Part shown: one piece after another, positions 27,176 to 39,583 of the stretch
Layout: each line of letters begins with the position of its first letter
Position numbering within the stretch: position 1 is the first letter of the stretch
Assembly (NCBI RefSeq): GCF_051014445.1
Contig: NC_135137.1
Span: 21,515,501-21,579,500, forward strand
DNA length: 64,000 nt
Reading direction: 5' to 3'
Origin: Colletes latitarsis
Lineage: Eukaryota; Arthropoda; Insecta; Hymenoptera; Colletidae
Notes under the pieces: model-generated
What the model saw: only the letters and a program-made list of their open reading frames with translations
The model's database searches: none
Told to the model about the DNA's origin: nothing
Position numbers and translations under genes: made by a program

Positions 27176-30100
27176 GACCTAACCGGTGTTATCCACTATA
27201 ATATTGATCGAAACCAGGTTTAATTGATTGTTTCATTGTGGTACCACATTACTACGTGATTCAAACCAGAGAATACCATGGATCTGGCCAACAAGTATGC
27301 GGAAAAGGCAAAATCATGAGCCCGATGCGGGCATAACCCAGATCTAAGCCAGACCTAACCGGTGTTATCCCCTAAAATGTGGATCGAAACCAGGTTTAAT
27401 TGACTGTTTCGCTGTGGTACCGCATTACTACGTGATTCAAAACAGAGAAAACCAACGATCTGGCCAACAAGTATGCGGAAAAGGCAAAATCATGAGCCCG
27501 ATGCGGGCATAACCCAGACCTAAGCCAGATCTAACCGGTGTTGCCCCGTAAAATATTGATCGAAACCTAGTTAAATGGACTGCTTCAGTGTGGTACCACA
27601 TTATTACGTGATTCAAATCTGAGAAAACCAAGGATCTGGCCAACAAGTATGCGAAGATGGCAAAATCATGAGCGAGATGTGGGCATATCCCAGACCTAAC
27701 CGGTGTTATCCTCTAAAATATTGATCGAAACCAGGTTTAATTGACTGTTTCTGTGTGGTACCACATTACTACGTGATTCAAACCAGAGGAAACCAAGGAT
27801 CTGGCCAACAAGTATGCCAAGAAGGCAAAATCATGAGCCAGATGCGGGCATAACCCAGACCTAACCCAGATCTAACCGGTGTTACCCCGTAAAATATTGA
27901 TCGAAACCTAGTTAAATGGACTGCTTCAGTGTGGTACCACATTATTACGTGATTCAAATCTGAGAAAACCAAGGATCTGGCCAACAAGTATGCGAAGATG
28001 GCAAAATCATGAGCGAGATGTGGGCATATCCCAGACCTAACCGGTGTTATCCTCTAAAATATTGATCGAAACCAGGTTTAATTGACTGTTTCTGTGTGGT
28101 ACCACATTACTACGTGATTCAAACCAGAGGAAACCAAGGATCTGGCCAACAAGTATGCCAAGAAGGCAAAATCATGAGCCAGATGCAGACATAACCCAGA
28201 CCTAACCCAGACCTAACCGGTGTTACCGACTAAAATACTGACCGAATCCGAGTTTAATCGACTGTAACTGTTGGGTACCACGTTACTACGTGATTCAAAC
28301 CCGACAAAATACAGGATCTGGCCGACAAGTATGCGAAGAAGGCAAAATCATGAGCCAGATGCGGGCATAACCGAGACCTAACCCAGACCTAACCGGTGTT
28401 ATCCACTAAAATATTGATCGAAACCAGGTTTAATTGACTGTTTCGCTGTGGTACCACATTGCTACGTGATTCAAAACAGAGAAAACCAAGGATCTGGCCA
28501 ACAAGTATGCGGAAAAGGCAAAATCATGAGCCCGATGCGGGCATAACCCAGACCTAAGCCAGTCCTAACCGGTGTTATCCACTATAATATTGATCGAAAC
28601 CAGGTTTAATTGATTGTTTCATTGTGGTACCACATTACTACGTGATTCAAACCAGAGAAAACCATGGATCTGGCCAACAAGTATGCGGAAAAGGCAAAAT
28701 CATGAGCCCGATGCGGGCATAACCCAGATCTAAGCCAGACCTAACCGGTGTTATCCCCTAAAATGTGGATCGAAACCAGGTTTAATTGACTGTTTCGCTG
28801 TGGTACCGCATTACTACGTGATTCAAAACAGAGAAAACCAACGATCTGGCCAACAAGTATGCGGAAAAGGCAAAATCATGAGCCCGATACGGGCATAACC
28901 CAGACCTAATCCAGAGCTAACCGGTGTTATCCTCTAAAACATTGGTCGAAACCAGGGTTAATTGTCTGTTTCAGTGTGGTACCACAATACTACGAGATTC
29001 AAACCCGAAAAAACCCAGGATCTGGCCAACAAGTATGCGAAGAATGCAAAATTATGAGCCAGATGCGGGCATAACCCAGACCTAACCCAGACCTAACCGG
29101 TGTTATCCTCTAAAATATTGATCGAAACCAAGTTTAATGGACTGTTCCAGTGTGGTACCACATTACTACGTGATTCAAACCAGAGAAAACCAAGGTTCTG
29201 GCCAACAGGAATGCGGAAAAGGCAAAATCATGAGCCAGATGTGGACATAAACCATACCCAACCCAGACCTAACCGGTTTTATGCTGTAAAATATTGATCG
29301 AAACCAGGTTTAATAGACTGTTTCAGTGTGGTACCACTTTATTACGTGATTCAAACCCGAAAAAACGCAGGATCTGTCCAACAAGTAAGCGAAGAAGGTA
29401 AAATCATGAGCCAGATGCGGGCATTTCCCAGGCCTAACCCAGACCTAACCGGTGTTACCGACTAAAATACTGACCGAATCCACGTATAATTGACTGTTAC
29501 TGTGTGGTTCCACATTTCTATGTGATTCAAACCCGAAAAAACCCAGGATCTGGCCAACAAGTATGCGAAGAAGGCAATATCATGAACCAGATGCGGGCAT
29601 AACCCAGACCTAACCCAGACCTGTCCGGTGTTACCGACTATAATACTGACCGAATCCACGTATAATTGGCTGTTACTGTGTGGTTCCTCAGTACTACGTG
29701 ATTCAAACCAGAGAAAACCAAGGATCTGGCAAACAAGAATGTGGACAAGGCAAAATCATGAGCCAGATGCGGGTATAACCCAGACGTAACCAAAACCTAA
29801 CCGGAGTTATCCACTAAAATATTCATCGAAACCAAGTTTAATGGACTGTTACAGTGTGGAACCACATTACTACGTGATTCGCTCCCTAAAAAACCGAGGA
29901 TCTGTCCAACAAGTATGCGAAGAAGGTAAAATCATGAGCCAGATGCGGGCATTTCACAGGCCTAACCCAGAACTAACCGGTGTTACCTACTAAAATACTG
30001 ACCGAATCCACGTATAATTGACTGTTACTGTGTGGTTCCACATTACTATGTGATTCAAACCCGAAAAAACCCAGGATCTGGCCAACAAGTATGCGAAGAA

Positions 30101-30357
30101 GGCAAAATCATGAGCCAGATTTTGGCATTTCCCAGGCCTAACCCAGACCTAACCGGTGTTACCGACTAAAATACTGACCGAATCCAGGTATAATTGACTG
30201 TTACTGTGTGGTTCCACATTACTATGTGATTCAAACCCGAAAAAACCCAGGATCTGGCCAACATGTATGCGCAGAAGGCAAAATTATGAGCCAGATGGTG
30301 GCATAACCCAGACCTAACCCAGACCTAACCGGTGTTATCCTCTAAAATATTGATCGT
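27176..30357. repeat. 3.2-kb block, copy 1 (offset 4,203 bp)
   Basis: This block matches 31379-34560 at a constant offset of 4,203 bp, which equals 24 x 176 minus 22 plus 1. That corresponds to two 165-bp monomers and one monomer with an extra A. Its left part is also copy 2 of the 1.9-kb block seen at 24745-26661. Similarity stops on the right where tgatcgtaaccatg here becomes tgatcgaaaccaag at 34560. Confidence 0.87.
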
Positions 30358-31378
30358 AACCATGTTTAATTGTCTGTTTCAGTGTGGTACCACATTACTA
30401 CGTGATTCAAACCAGAGAAAACCAAGGTTCTGGCCAACAGGAATGCGGAAAAGGCAAAATCATGAGCCAGATGCGAGCATAACCCAGACCTAACCCAGAC
30501 CTAACCGGTGTTATCCTCTAAAATATTGATCGTAACCATGTTTAATTGTCTGTTTCAGTGTGGTACCACATTACTACGTGATTCAAACCAGAGAAAACCA
30601 AGGTTCTGGCCAACAGGAATGCGGAAAAGGCAAAATCATGAGCCAGATGTGGACATAAACCATACCTAACCCAGACCTAACCGGTTTTATGCTGTAAAAT
30701 ATTGATCGAAACCAGGTTTAATAGACTGTTTCAATGTGGTACCACATTACTACGTGATTCAAACCCGAAAAAAACCCAGGATCTGGCCAACATGTATGCG
30801 CAGAAGGCAAAATCATGAGCCAGATTCTGGCATTTCCCAGGCCTAACCCAGACCTAACCGGTGTTACCGACTAAAATACTGACCGAATCCAGTTATAATT
30901 GACTGTTACTGTGTGGTTCCACATTACTATGTGATTCAAACCCGAAAAAACCCAGGATCTGGCCAACAAGTATGCCAAGAAGGCAAAATCATGAGCCAGA
31001 TGCGGGCATAACCCAGACCTAACCCAGACCTAACCGGTGTTATCCTCTAAAATATTGATCGAAACCTAGTTTAATGGACTGTTTCAGTGTGGTACCACAT
31101 TATTACGTGATTCAAACCAGAGAAAACCAAGGATCTGGCCAACAAGTATGCGGAAAAAGCAAAATCATGAGCCAGATGCGGGCATAACCCAGACCTAACC
31201 CAGATCTAACCGGTGTTCCCAACTAAAATACTGACCGAATCCAGGTTTAATTGACTGTTTCACTGTGGTACCACATTATTACGTGATTCAAACCAGAGAA
31301 AACCAAGGATCTGGCCAACGAGTATGCGGAAAATGCAAAATCATGAGCCAGATGCGGGCATAACCCAGACCTAAGCCA

Positions 31379-34300
31379 GACCTAACCGGTGTTATCCACT
31401 ATAATATTGATCGAAACCAGGTTTAATTGATTGTTTCATTGTGGTACCACATTACTACGTGATTCAAACCAGAGAATACCATGGATCTGGCCAACAAGTA
31501 TGCGGAAAAGGCAAAATCATGAGCCCGATGCGGGCATAACCCAGATCTAAGCCAGACCTAACCGGTGTTATCCCCTAAAATGTGGATCGAAACCAGGTTT
31601 AATTGACTGTTTCGCTGTGGTACCGCATTACTACGTGATTCAAAACAGAGAAAACCAACGATCTGGCCAACAAGTATGCGGAAAAGGCAAAATCATGAGC
31701 CCGATGCGGGCATAACCCAGACCTAAGCCAGATCTAACCGGTGTTGCCCCGTAAAATATTGATCGAAACCTAGTTAAATGGACTGCTTCAGTGTGGTACC
31801 ACATTATTACGTGATTCAAATCTGAGAAAACCAAGGATCTGGCCAACAAGTATGCGAAGATGGCAAAATCATGAGCGAGATGTGGGCATATCCCAGACCT
31901 AACCGGTGTTATCCTCTAAAATATTGATCGAAACCAGGTTTAATTGACTGTTTCTGTGTGGTACCACATTACTACGTGATTCAAACCAGAGGAAACCAAG
32001 GATCTGGCCAACAAGTATGCCAAGAAGGCAAAATCATGAGCCAGATGCGGGCATAACCCAGACCTAACCCAGATCTAACCGGTGTTACCCCGTAAAATAT
32101 TGATCGAAACCTAGTTAAATGGACTGCTTCAGTGTGGTACCACATTATTACGTGATTCAAATCTGAGAAAACCAAGGATCTGGCCAACAAGTATGCGAAG
32201 ATGGCAAAATCATGAGCGAGATGTGGGCATATCCCAGACCTAACCGGTGTTATCCTCTAAAATATTGATCGAAACCAGGTTTAATTGACTGTTTCTGTGT
32301 GGTACCACATTACTACGTGATTCAAACCAGAGGAAACCAAGGATCTGGCCAACAAGTATGCCAAGAAGGCAAAATCATGAGCCAGATGCAGACATAACCC
32401 AGACCTAACCCAGACCTAACCGGTGTTACCGACTAAAATACTGACCGAATCCGAGTTTAATCGACTGTAACTGTTGGGTACCACGTTACTACGTGATTCA
32501 AACCCGACAAAATACAGGATCTGGCCGACAAGTATGCGAAGAAGGCAAAATCATGAGCCAGATGCGGGCATAACCGAGACCTAACCCAGACCTAACCGGT
32601 GTTATCCACTAAAATATTGATCGAAACCAGGTTTAATTGACTGTTTCGCTGTGGTACCACATTGCTACGTGATTCAAAACAGAGAAAACCAAGGATCTGG
32701 CCAACAAGTATGCGGAAAAGGCAAAATCATGAGCCCGATGCGGGCATAACCCAGACCTAAGCCAGTCCTAACCGGTGTTATCCACTATAATATTGATCGA
32801 AACCAGGTTTAATTGATTGTTTCATTGTGGTACCACATTACTACGTGATTCAAACCAGAGAAAACCATGGATCTGGCCAACAAGTATGCGGAAAAGGCAA
32901 AATCATGAGCCCGATGCGGGCATAACCCAGATCTAAGCCAGACCTAACCGGTGTTATCCCCTAAAATGTGGATCGAAACCAGGTTTAATTGACTGTTTCG
33001 CTGTGGTACCGCATTACTACGTGATTCAAAACAGAGAAAACCAACGATCTGGCCAACAAGTATGCGGAAAAGGCAAAATCATGAGCCCGATACGGGCATA
33101 ACCCAGACCTAATCCAGAGCTAACCGGTGTTATCCTCTAAAACATTGGTCGAAACCAGGGTTAATTGTCTGTTTCAGTGTGGTACCACAATACTACGAGA
33201 TTCAAACCCGAAAAAACCCAGGATCTGGCCAACAAGTATGCGAAGAATGCAAAATTATGAGCCAGATGCGGGCATAACCCAGACCTAACCCAGACCTAAC
33301 CGGTGTTATCCTCTAAAATATTGATCGAAACCAAGTTTAATGGACTGTTCCAGTGTGGTACCACATTACTACGTGATTCAAACCAGAGAAAACCAAGGTT
33401 CTGGCCAACAGGAATGCGGAAAAGGCAAAATCATGAGCCAGATGTGGACATAAACCATACCCAACCCAGACCTAACCGGTTTTATGCTGTAAAATATTGA
33501 TCGAAACCAGGTTTAATAGACTGTTTCAGTGTGGTACCACTTTATTACGTGATTCAAACCCGAAAAAACGCAGGATCTGTCCAACAAGTAAGCGAAGAAG
33601 GTAAAATCATGAGCCAGATGCGGGCATTTCCCAGGCCTAACCCAGACCTAACCGGTGTTACCGACTAAAATACTGACCGAATCCACGTATAATTGACTGT
33701 TACTGTGTGGTTCCACATTTCTATGTGATTCAAACCCGAAAAAACCCAGGATCTGGCCAACAAGTATGCGAAGAAGGCAATATCATGAACCAGATGCGGG
33801 CATAACCCAGACCTAACCCAGACCTGTCCGGTGTTACCGACTATAATACTGACCGAATCCACGTATAATTGGCTGTTACTGTGTGGTTCCTCAGTACTAC
33901 GTGATTCAAACCAGAGAAAACCAAGGATCTGGCAAACAAGAATGTGGACAAGGCAAAATCATGAGCCAGATGCGGGTATAACCCAGACGTAACCAAAACC
34001 TAACCGGAGTTATCCACTAAAATATTCATCGAAACCAAGTTTAATGGACTGTTACAGTGTGGAACCACATTACTACGTGATTCGCTCCCTAAAAAACCGA
34101 GGATCTGTCCAACAAGTATGCGAAGAAGGTAAAATCATGAGCCAGATGCGGGCATTTCACAGGCCTAACCCAGAACTAACCGGTGTTACCTACTAAAATA
34201 CTGACCGAATCCACGTATAATTGACTGTTACTGTGTGGTTCCACATTACTATGTGATTCAAACCCGAAAAAACCCAGGATCTGGCCAACAAGTATGCGAA

Positions 34301-34560
34301 GAAGGCAAAATCATGAGCCAGATTCTGGCATTTCCCAGGCCTAACCCTGACCTAACCGGTGTTACCGACTAAAATACTGACCGAATCCAGGTATAATTGA
34401 CTGTTACTGTGTGGTTCCACATTACTATGTGATTCAAACCCGAAAAAACCCAGGATCTGGCTAACATGTATGCGCAGAAGGCAAAATTATGAGCCAGATG
34501 GTGGCATAACCCAGACCTAACCCAGACCTAACCGGTGTTATCCTCTAAAATATTGATCGA
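31379..34560. repeat. 3.2-kb block, copy 2 (offset 4,203 bp)
   Basis: This is the second copy of the 27176-30357 block. A few substitutions distinguish it, for example gattctggcatttcc here near 34320 versus gattttggcatttcc near 30118, and ctaaccctgacc versus ctaacccagacc. Its left 1.9 kb is the third copy of the block at 24745-26661. Confidence 0.87.
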
Positions 34561-37500
34561 AACCAAGTTAAATGGACTGTTTCAGTGTCGTACCACATTA
34601 TTACGTGATTCAAACCAGAGAAAACCAAGGCTCTGGCAAACAAGAATGCGGACAAGGCAAAATCATGAGCCAGATGCGAGCATAACCCAGACCTAACCCA
34701 GACCTAACCGGTGTTATCCTCTAAAATATTGATCGTAACCATGTTTAATTGTCTGTTTCAGTGTGGTACCACATTACTACGTGATTCAAACCAGAGAAAA
34801 CCAAGGTTCTGGCCAACAGGAATGCGGAAAAGGCAAAATCATGAGCCAGATGTGGACATAAACCATACCTAACCCAGACCTAACCGGTTTTATGCTGTAA
34901 AATATTGATCGAAACCAGGTTTAATAGACTGTTTCAATGTGGTACCACATTACTACGTGATTCAAACCCGAAAAAAACCCAGGATCTGGCCAACATGTAT
35001 GCGCAGAAGGCAAAATCATGAGCCAGATGGGGGCATAACCCAGACCTAACCCAGACCTAACCGGTGTTATGCTCTAAAATATTGATCGAAACCTAGTTTA
35101 ATGGACTGTTTCAGTGTGGATCCACATTATTACGTGATTCAAACACGAAAAAACGCAGGATCTGTCCAACAAGTATGCGAAGAAGGTAAAATCATGAGCC
35201 AGATGCGGGCATTTCCCAGGCCTAACCCAGACCTAACCAGTGTCACCGACTAAAATACTGACCGAATCCACGTATAATTGATTGTTACTGTGTGGTTCCA
35301 CATTACTATGTGATTCAAACCCGAAAGAACCCAGGATCTGGCCAACAAGTTTGCGAAGAAGGCAAAATCATGAGTCAGATTCGGGCATAAGCCAGACCTA
35401 ACACAGACCTTTCCGGTGTTACCAACTAAAATACTGACCAAATCCAGGTTTAATTGACTGTTTCACTGTGGTACCACATTATTACGTGATTCAAACCAGA
35501 GAAAACCAAGGATCTGGCCAACAAGTATGCGAAGAAGGTAAAATCATGAGCGAGATGCGGGCATAACCCAGACCTAACCCAGACCTAACCGGTGCTATCC
35601 TCTAAAATATTGATCGAAACCAGGTTTAATTGACTGTTTCAGTGTGGTACCACATTACTACGTGATTCAAACCAGAGAAAACCAAGGATCTGGCCTACAA
35701 GAATGCGAAGAAGGCAAAATCATGAGCGAGATGCGGGCATAACCCAGACCTAACCCAGACCTAACCGGTGTTATCCTCTAAAATATTGATCGAAACCAGG
35801 TTTAATTGTCTGTTTCAGTGTGGTACCACATTACTATGTGATTCAAACCCGAAAAACCCCAGGATCTGGCCAACAAGTATGCGAAGAAGGCAAATTCATG
35901 AGCCAGATGCGGGCATTTCCCAGGCCTAACCCTGACCTAACCGGTGTTACCGACTAAAATACTGACCGAATCCAGGTATAATTGGCTGTTAGTGTGTGGT
36001 TCCACATTACTACGAGATTGAAACCAGAGAAAACCAAGGCTCTGGCAAACAAGAATGCGGACAAGGCAAAATCATGAGCCAGATGCAAGCATAACCCAGA
36101 CCTAACCCAGACATAACCGGTGTTATCCCCTAAAATATTGATCGCAACCATGTTCAATTGTCTGTTTCAGTGTGGTACCACATTACTACGTGATTCAAAC
36201 CAGAGAAAACCATGGTTCTGGCCAACAGGAATGCGGAAAAGGCAAAATCATGAGCCAGATGTGGACATAACCCATACCTAACCCAGACCTAACCGGTTTT
36301 ATTCTCTAAAATATTGATCGAAACCAGGTTTAATAGACTGTTTCAATGTGGTACCACATTACTACGTGATTCAAACCCGAAAAAAACCCAGGATCTGGCC
36401 TACATGTATGCGCAGAATGCAAAATCATGAGCCAGATGGGGGCATAACCCAGACCTAACCCAGACCTAACCGGTGTTATCCTCTTAAATATTGATCGAAA
36501 CCTAGTTTAATGGACTGTTTCAGTGTGGTACCACATTATTACGTGATTCAAACCCGAAAAAACGCAGGATCTGTCCAACAAGTATGCGAAGAAGGTAAAA
36601 TCATGAGCCAGATGCGGGCATTTCACAGGCCTAACCCAGACCTAACCGGTGTTACCGACTAAAATACTGACCGAATCCACGTATAATTGACTGTTACTGT
36701 GTGCTCCCACATTACTATGTGATTCAAACCCGAAAAAACCCAGGATCTGGCCAACAAGTATGCGAAGAAGGCAAAATCATGAGCCAGATGCTGGCATTTC
36801 CCAGGCCTAACCCAGACCTAACCGGTGTTACCGTCTAAAATACTGACCGAATCCAGGTATAATTGACTGTTACTGTGTGGTTCCACATAACTGTGTGATT
36901 CAAACCCGAAAAAACCCAGGATCTGGCCAACATGTATGCGCAGAAGGCAAAATTATGAGCCAGATGGGTGGCATAACCCAGACCTAACCCAGACCTAACC
37001 GGTGTTATCCTCTAAAATATTGATCGAAACCTAGTTTAATGGACTGTTTCAGTGTGGATCCACATTATTACGTGATTCAAACCAGAGAAAATCAAGGATC
37101 TGGCCAACAAGTATGCGAAGAAGGTAAAGTCATGAGACAGATGCGGGCATAAGCCAGACCTAACACAGACCTTACCGGTGTTACCAACTAAAATACTGAC
37201 CGAATCCAGGTTTAATTGACTGTTTCACTGTGGTACCACATTATTACGTGATTGAAACCAGAGAAAACCAAGGATCTGGCCAACAAGTATCCGAAGAACG
37301 CAAAATCATGAGCGAGATGCGGGCATAACCCAGACCTAACCCAGACCTAACCGGTGTTATCCTCTAAAATATTGATCGAAACCATGTTTAATTGTCTGTT
37401 TCAGTGTGGTACCACATTACTACGTGATTCAAACCAGAGAAAACCAAGGTTCTGGCCAACAGGAATGCGGAAAATGCAAAATCATGAGCCAGATGTGGAC

Positions 37501-38190
37501 ATAACCCATACCCAACCCAGACCTAAACGGTTTTATCCTCTAAAATGTTGATCGAAACCATGTTTAATTGACTGTTTCAATGTGGTGCCACATTACTACG
37601 TGATTCAAACCCGAAAAAACCTAGGATCTGGCCAACATGTATGCGCAGAAGGCAAAATCATGAGCCAGATGGGGTCATAACCCAGACCTAACCCAGACCT
37701 AACCGGTGTTATCCGCTAAAATATTGATCGAAACCAAGTTTAATGGACTGTTTCAGTGTGGTACCACATTATTACGTGATTCAAACCCGGAAAAACGCAG
37801 GATCTGTCCAACAAGTATGCGAAGAAGGTAAAATCATGAGCCAGATGCGGGCATTTCCCAGGCCTAACCCAGACCTAACCGGTGTTACCGACTAAACTAC
37901 TGACCGAATCCAGGTATAATTGACTGTTACTGTGTGCTTCCACATTACTATGTGATTCAAACCCGAAAAAACCCAGGATCTGGCCAACAAGTATGCGAAG
38001 AAGGCAAAATCATGAGCCAGATGCGGGCATTTCCCAGGCCTAACCCTGACCTAACCGGTGTTACCGACTAAAATACTGACCGAATCCAGGTATAATTGGC
38101 TCTTAGTGTGTGGTTCCACATTACTACGAGATTCAAACCAGAGAAAACCAAGGCTCTGGCAAACAAGAATGCGGACAAGGCAAAATCATG

Positions 38191-38198
38191 AGCCAGAT
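38191..38198 (+). repeat. 8-bp target-site duplication, left
   Basis: AGCCAGAT immediately precedes the transposon's first base and is repeated exactly after its last base. The same 8 bp occur in the uninterrupted satellite (catgagccagatg), so the duplicated target is ordinary satellite sequence. Confidence 0.92.
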
Positions 38199-38665
38199 CA
38201 GAGATGCCAGAAAAGCACCGAAGGTGCTTTCTCACACTATGCTAGATCACGCGTACGTGAGCTCGTGGAGTTTCGGAAAGTCGACAAAGGCAAACTGACA
38301 CATGCCCTCTTTCTCGATTATTCCGAAGCTGCCCGAAGTAATTTCGGTCCGCCTCGTGGGAGGAGAGAGAGAAAGGCTCACATTTGCCTTCTCGCTCTTA
38401 ACAACTGAAATCCGACCTCCCGTCTACGGCATACGATTTGGAATCTCGAGCCGTGATTCTCGACTGCCCAGGCATTTTTATTTTCCGACCTATGTAGGCG
38501 CACATAAGCAAAGTACCCATAATGGAAAAAAAATTTTGTAAAATTTATTTTACGGAAATACACGTTTTAAGACCCCCTGATCATATTTTAATTATTGAAA
38601 AAAAAGAAATTTTTTTTTTATTATACCCATGTATGAGCGTCCATATGTATATTAATAATACGATT
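38199..38665 (+). repeat. left terminal inverted repeat
   Basis: This arm pairs with 40333-40797. The inner part, from agatcacgcgtacg at 38244 to about 38665, is nearly identical to the other arm; one visible difference is acgttttaagacccc here versus acgttttgagacccc. The outer 45 bp have diverged but keep the AGATGCCAGA end and a small hairpin, AAGCACC-GAA-GGTGCTT (38213-38229). A 79-codon open frame (38302-38541) sits wholly inside the arm and is duplicated in the other arm. It has no recognised motif and is probably chance. Confidence 0.92.
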
Positions 38666-39358
38666 TTTCAAAATCAAAATTCTTTAAGATTGAAAATTAA
38701 TAAATTAAAATGAGAGTCCACTCTTTGCCAGTATCGTGCACGTTGTGGCATTTTTCAATAAGAAGAGTTCTTATTTTTATAACATAAACAAAAAAGTAGA
38801 ATTAATAGTTGCGGAAATTAAAAAATAATGATTTTCCTCGATATATTTTGAGTTAACCGTATCAATTTGTTATGACGAACTAAATATTATATGTTTGATT
38901 TGGCTTAATTCTGCATAAAAAAATGATTGTATCGATCCATAAAAGTAATAACGTGCACAATACCGTTCAATGGAAACCACGGGAAAGTGGTGGTCTCTTC
39001 CATCAGGAGGGAAATGTAAAAAATTGTTATTTAATTATGCAATGTGCAATATTGAAATGTTTAAACTAATGTAATGAAAAAAGAGCTCGTAGATACATTA
39101 ATTTTTTATTAATGTACATACGAGCAATAGTCACGAGATCCCCACCATCAAACCGTTTAAAAACAAAGGAATAGTGATCCCGTTTGCCAGTATGATACAA
39201 AGTATGGGTTGGATTTTAAATTTGAAAAGGACATAGTCGAATATTTTTAAAGGTACAAAACATAGCATTTCATTTTAGAACAGTAACATGAGTTAGCAGG
39301 TACTATCATAAAACTGTTTTAGCCAGTTATATCCCTTTTTACCTGAAGTACAAGGTAA
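38666..39358. other. transposon interior, left, AT-rich with no gene
   Basis: There is no open frame of note on either strand. A short word, tttgccagtat, occurs twice (near 38725 and 39183). A hairpin lies at 39086-39124. Near 39346-39380 there is a short imperfect direct repeat around aagtacaaggta / aagtacgaggta. The region may be decayed transposase sequence upstream of the zinc-ribbon remnant, but no earlier transposase motif is recognisable. Confidence 0.6.
39086..39124. repeat. inverted repeat (hairpin) inside transposon
   Basis: The arms ctcgtagatacattaa (39086-39101) and ttaatgtacatacgag (39109-39124) pair at 14 of 16 positions around a 7-base T-rich loop. Function is unknown; it could be the remnant of a small nested insertion or of a folded subterminal end. 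Confidence 0.65.
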
Positions 39359-39583
39359 AAAGTACGAGGTACAAGTAAATCGAAATCCGAAAATCATTCA
39401 CATTATATCAATGTAAATGAAGCGGTCTTTCCATCAGAGTTAAATACAAAATTTTGTAATTTCTGTGAAAACAGAATTTTCATTAGATGTATGTGGTGTT
39501 TAAAATTTTTATGTTTTGACTGTTTTTACGAAAAATACCATCCAGATTCATGTACTTCATATATTGAAAATAACATATGTTAA
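39359..39583 (+). pseudogene. remnant resembling the C-terminal zinc ribbon of piggyBac-type transposases
   Basis: An open stretch of about 74 codons follows a stop at 39356 and ends with TAA at 39581-39583; it has no clear start codon of its own. Its last third has regularly spaced cysteines: FCNFC, then RCMWC, then LCFDCF, followed by YH and a further C. The order CxxC, CxxC, CxxCF, YH is the layout of the cysteine-rich ribbon closing many piggyBac (PGBD-like) transposases, where it binds subterminal DNA. The catalytic aspartate domain expected upstream is not recognisable, so this is a truncated or decayed copy, possibly an exon. The host element's 8-bp duplication does not fit piggyBac, so the fragment may be captured or nested. 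A chance cysteine-rich peptide is possible but less likely given the ordered motif. Confidence 0.45.

Larger units (their letters stand above)
1..38198. repeat. 176-bp tandem satellite array, left part
   Basis: Head-to-tail monomers of 176 bp cover the whole interval; the word attcaaac recurs at 11, 187, 363, 539, 715 and onward with a 176-bp step. All monomers seen share one orientation. Each contains, in order: a telomere-like box of 11-bp TAACCCAGACC units ending in CCGGTGTTA; a variable 'taaaatattgatcgaaacc' or 'taaaatactgaccgaatcc' segment; a dyad around tgtggtaccaca; the attcaaac word; and an A-rich stretch ending in gcaaaatcatgagccagat. Two flavours occur. A has ttatcctctaaaatattg, tgtggtaccaca and cagagaaaaccaagg. 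B has ttaccgactaaaatactg, tgtggttccaca and ccgaaaaaacccagg. Many monomers switch flavour part-way. No coding capacity is supported. Period and motif resemble the complex telomeric repeats described in Chironomus (inference; sequences not compared). Ordinary pericentromeric satellite is the alternative. Confidence 0.97.

Noticed and set aside
38058..38408. 116-codon frame crossing from satellite into the transposon
   Set aside because: It spans the insertion junction at 38198/38199, so its first part is satellite and the rest inverted repeat; it cannot be an inherited gene.
38302..38541. 79-codon frame in the left arm (and its mirror at 40456-40695)
   Set aside because: Conserved between arms only because the arms are near-identical DNA. 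Composition and lack of motifs give no support for a protein.
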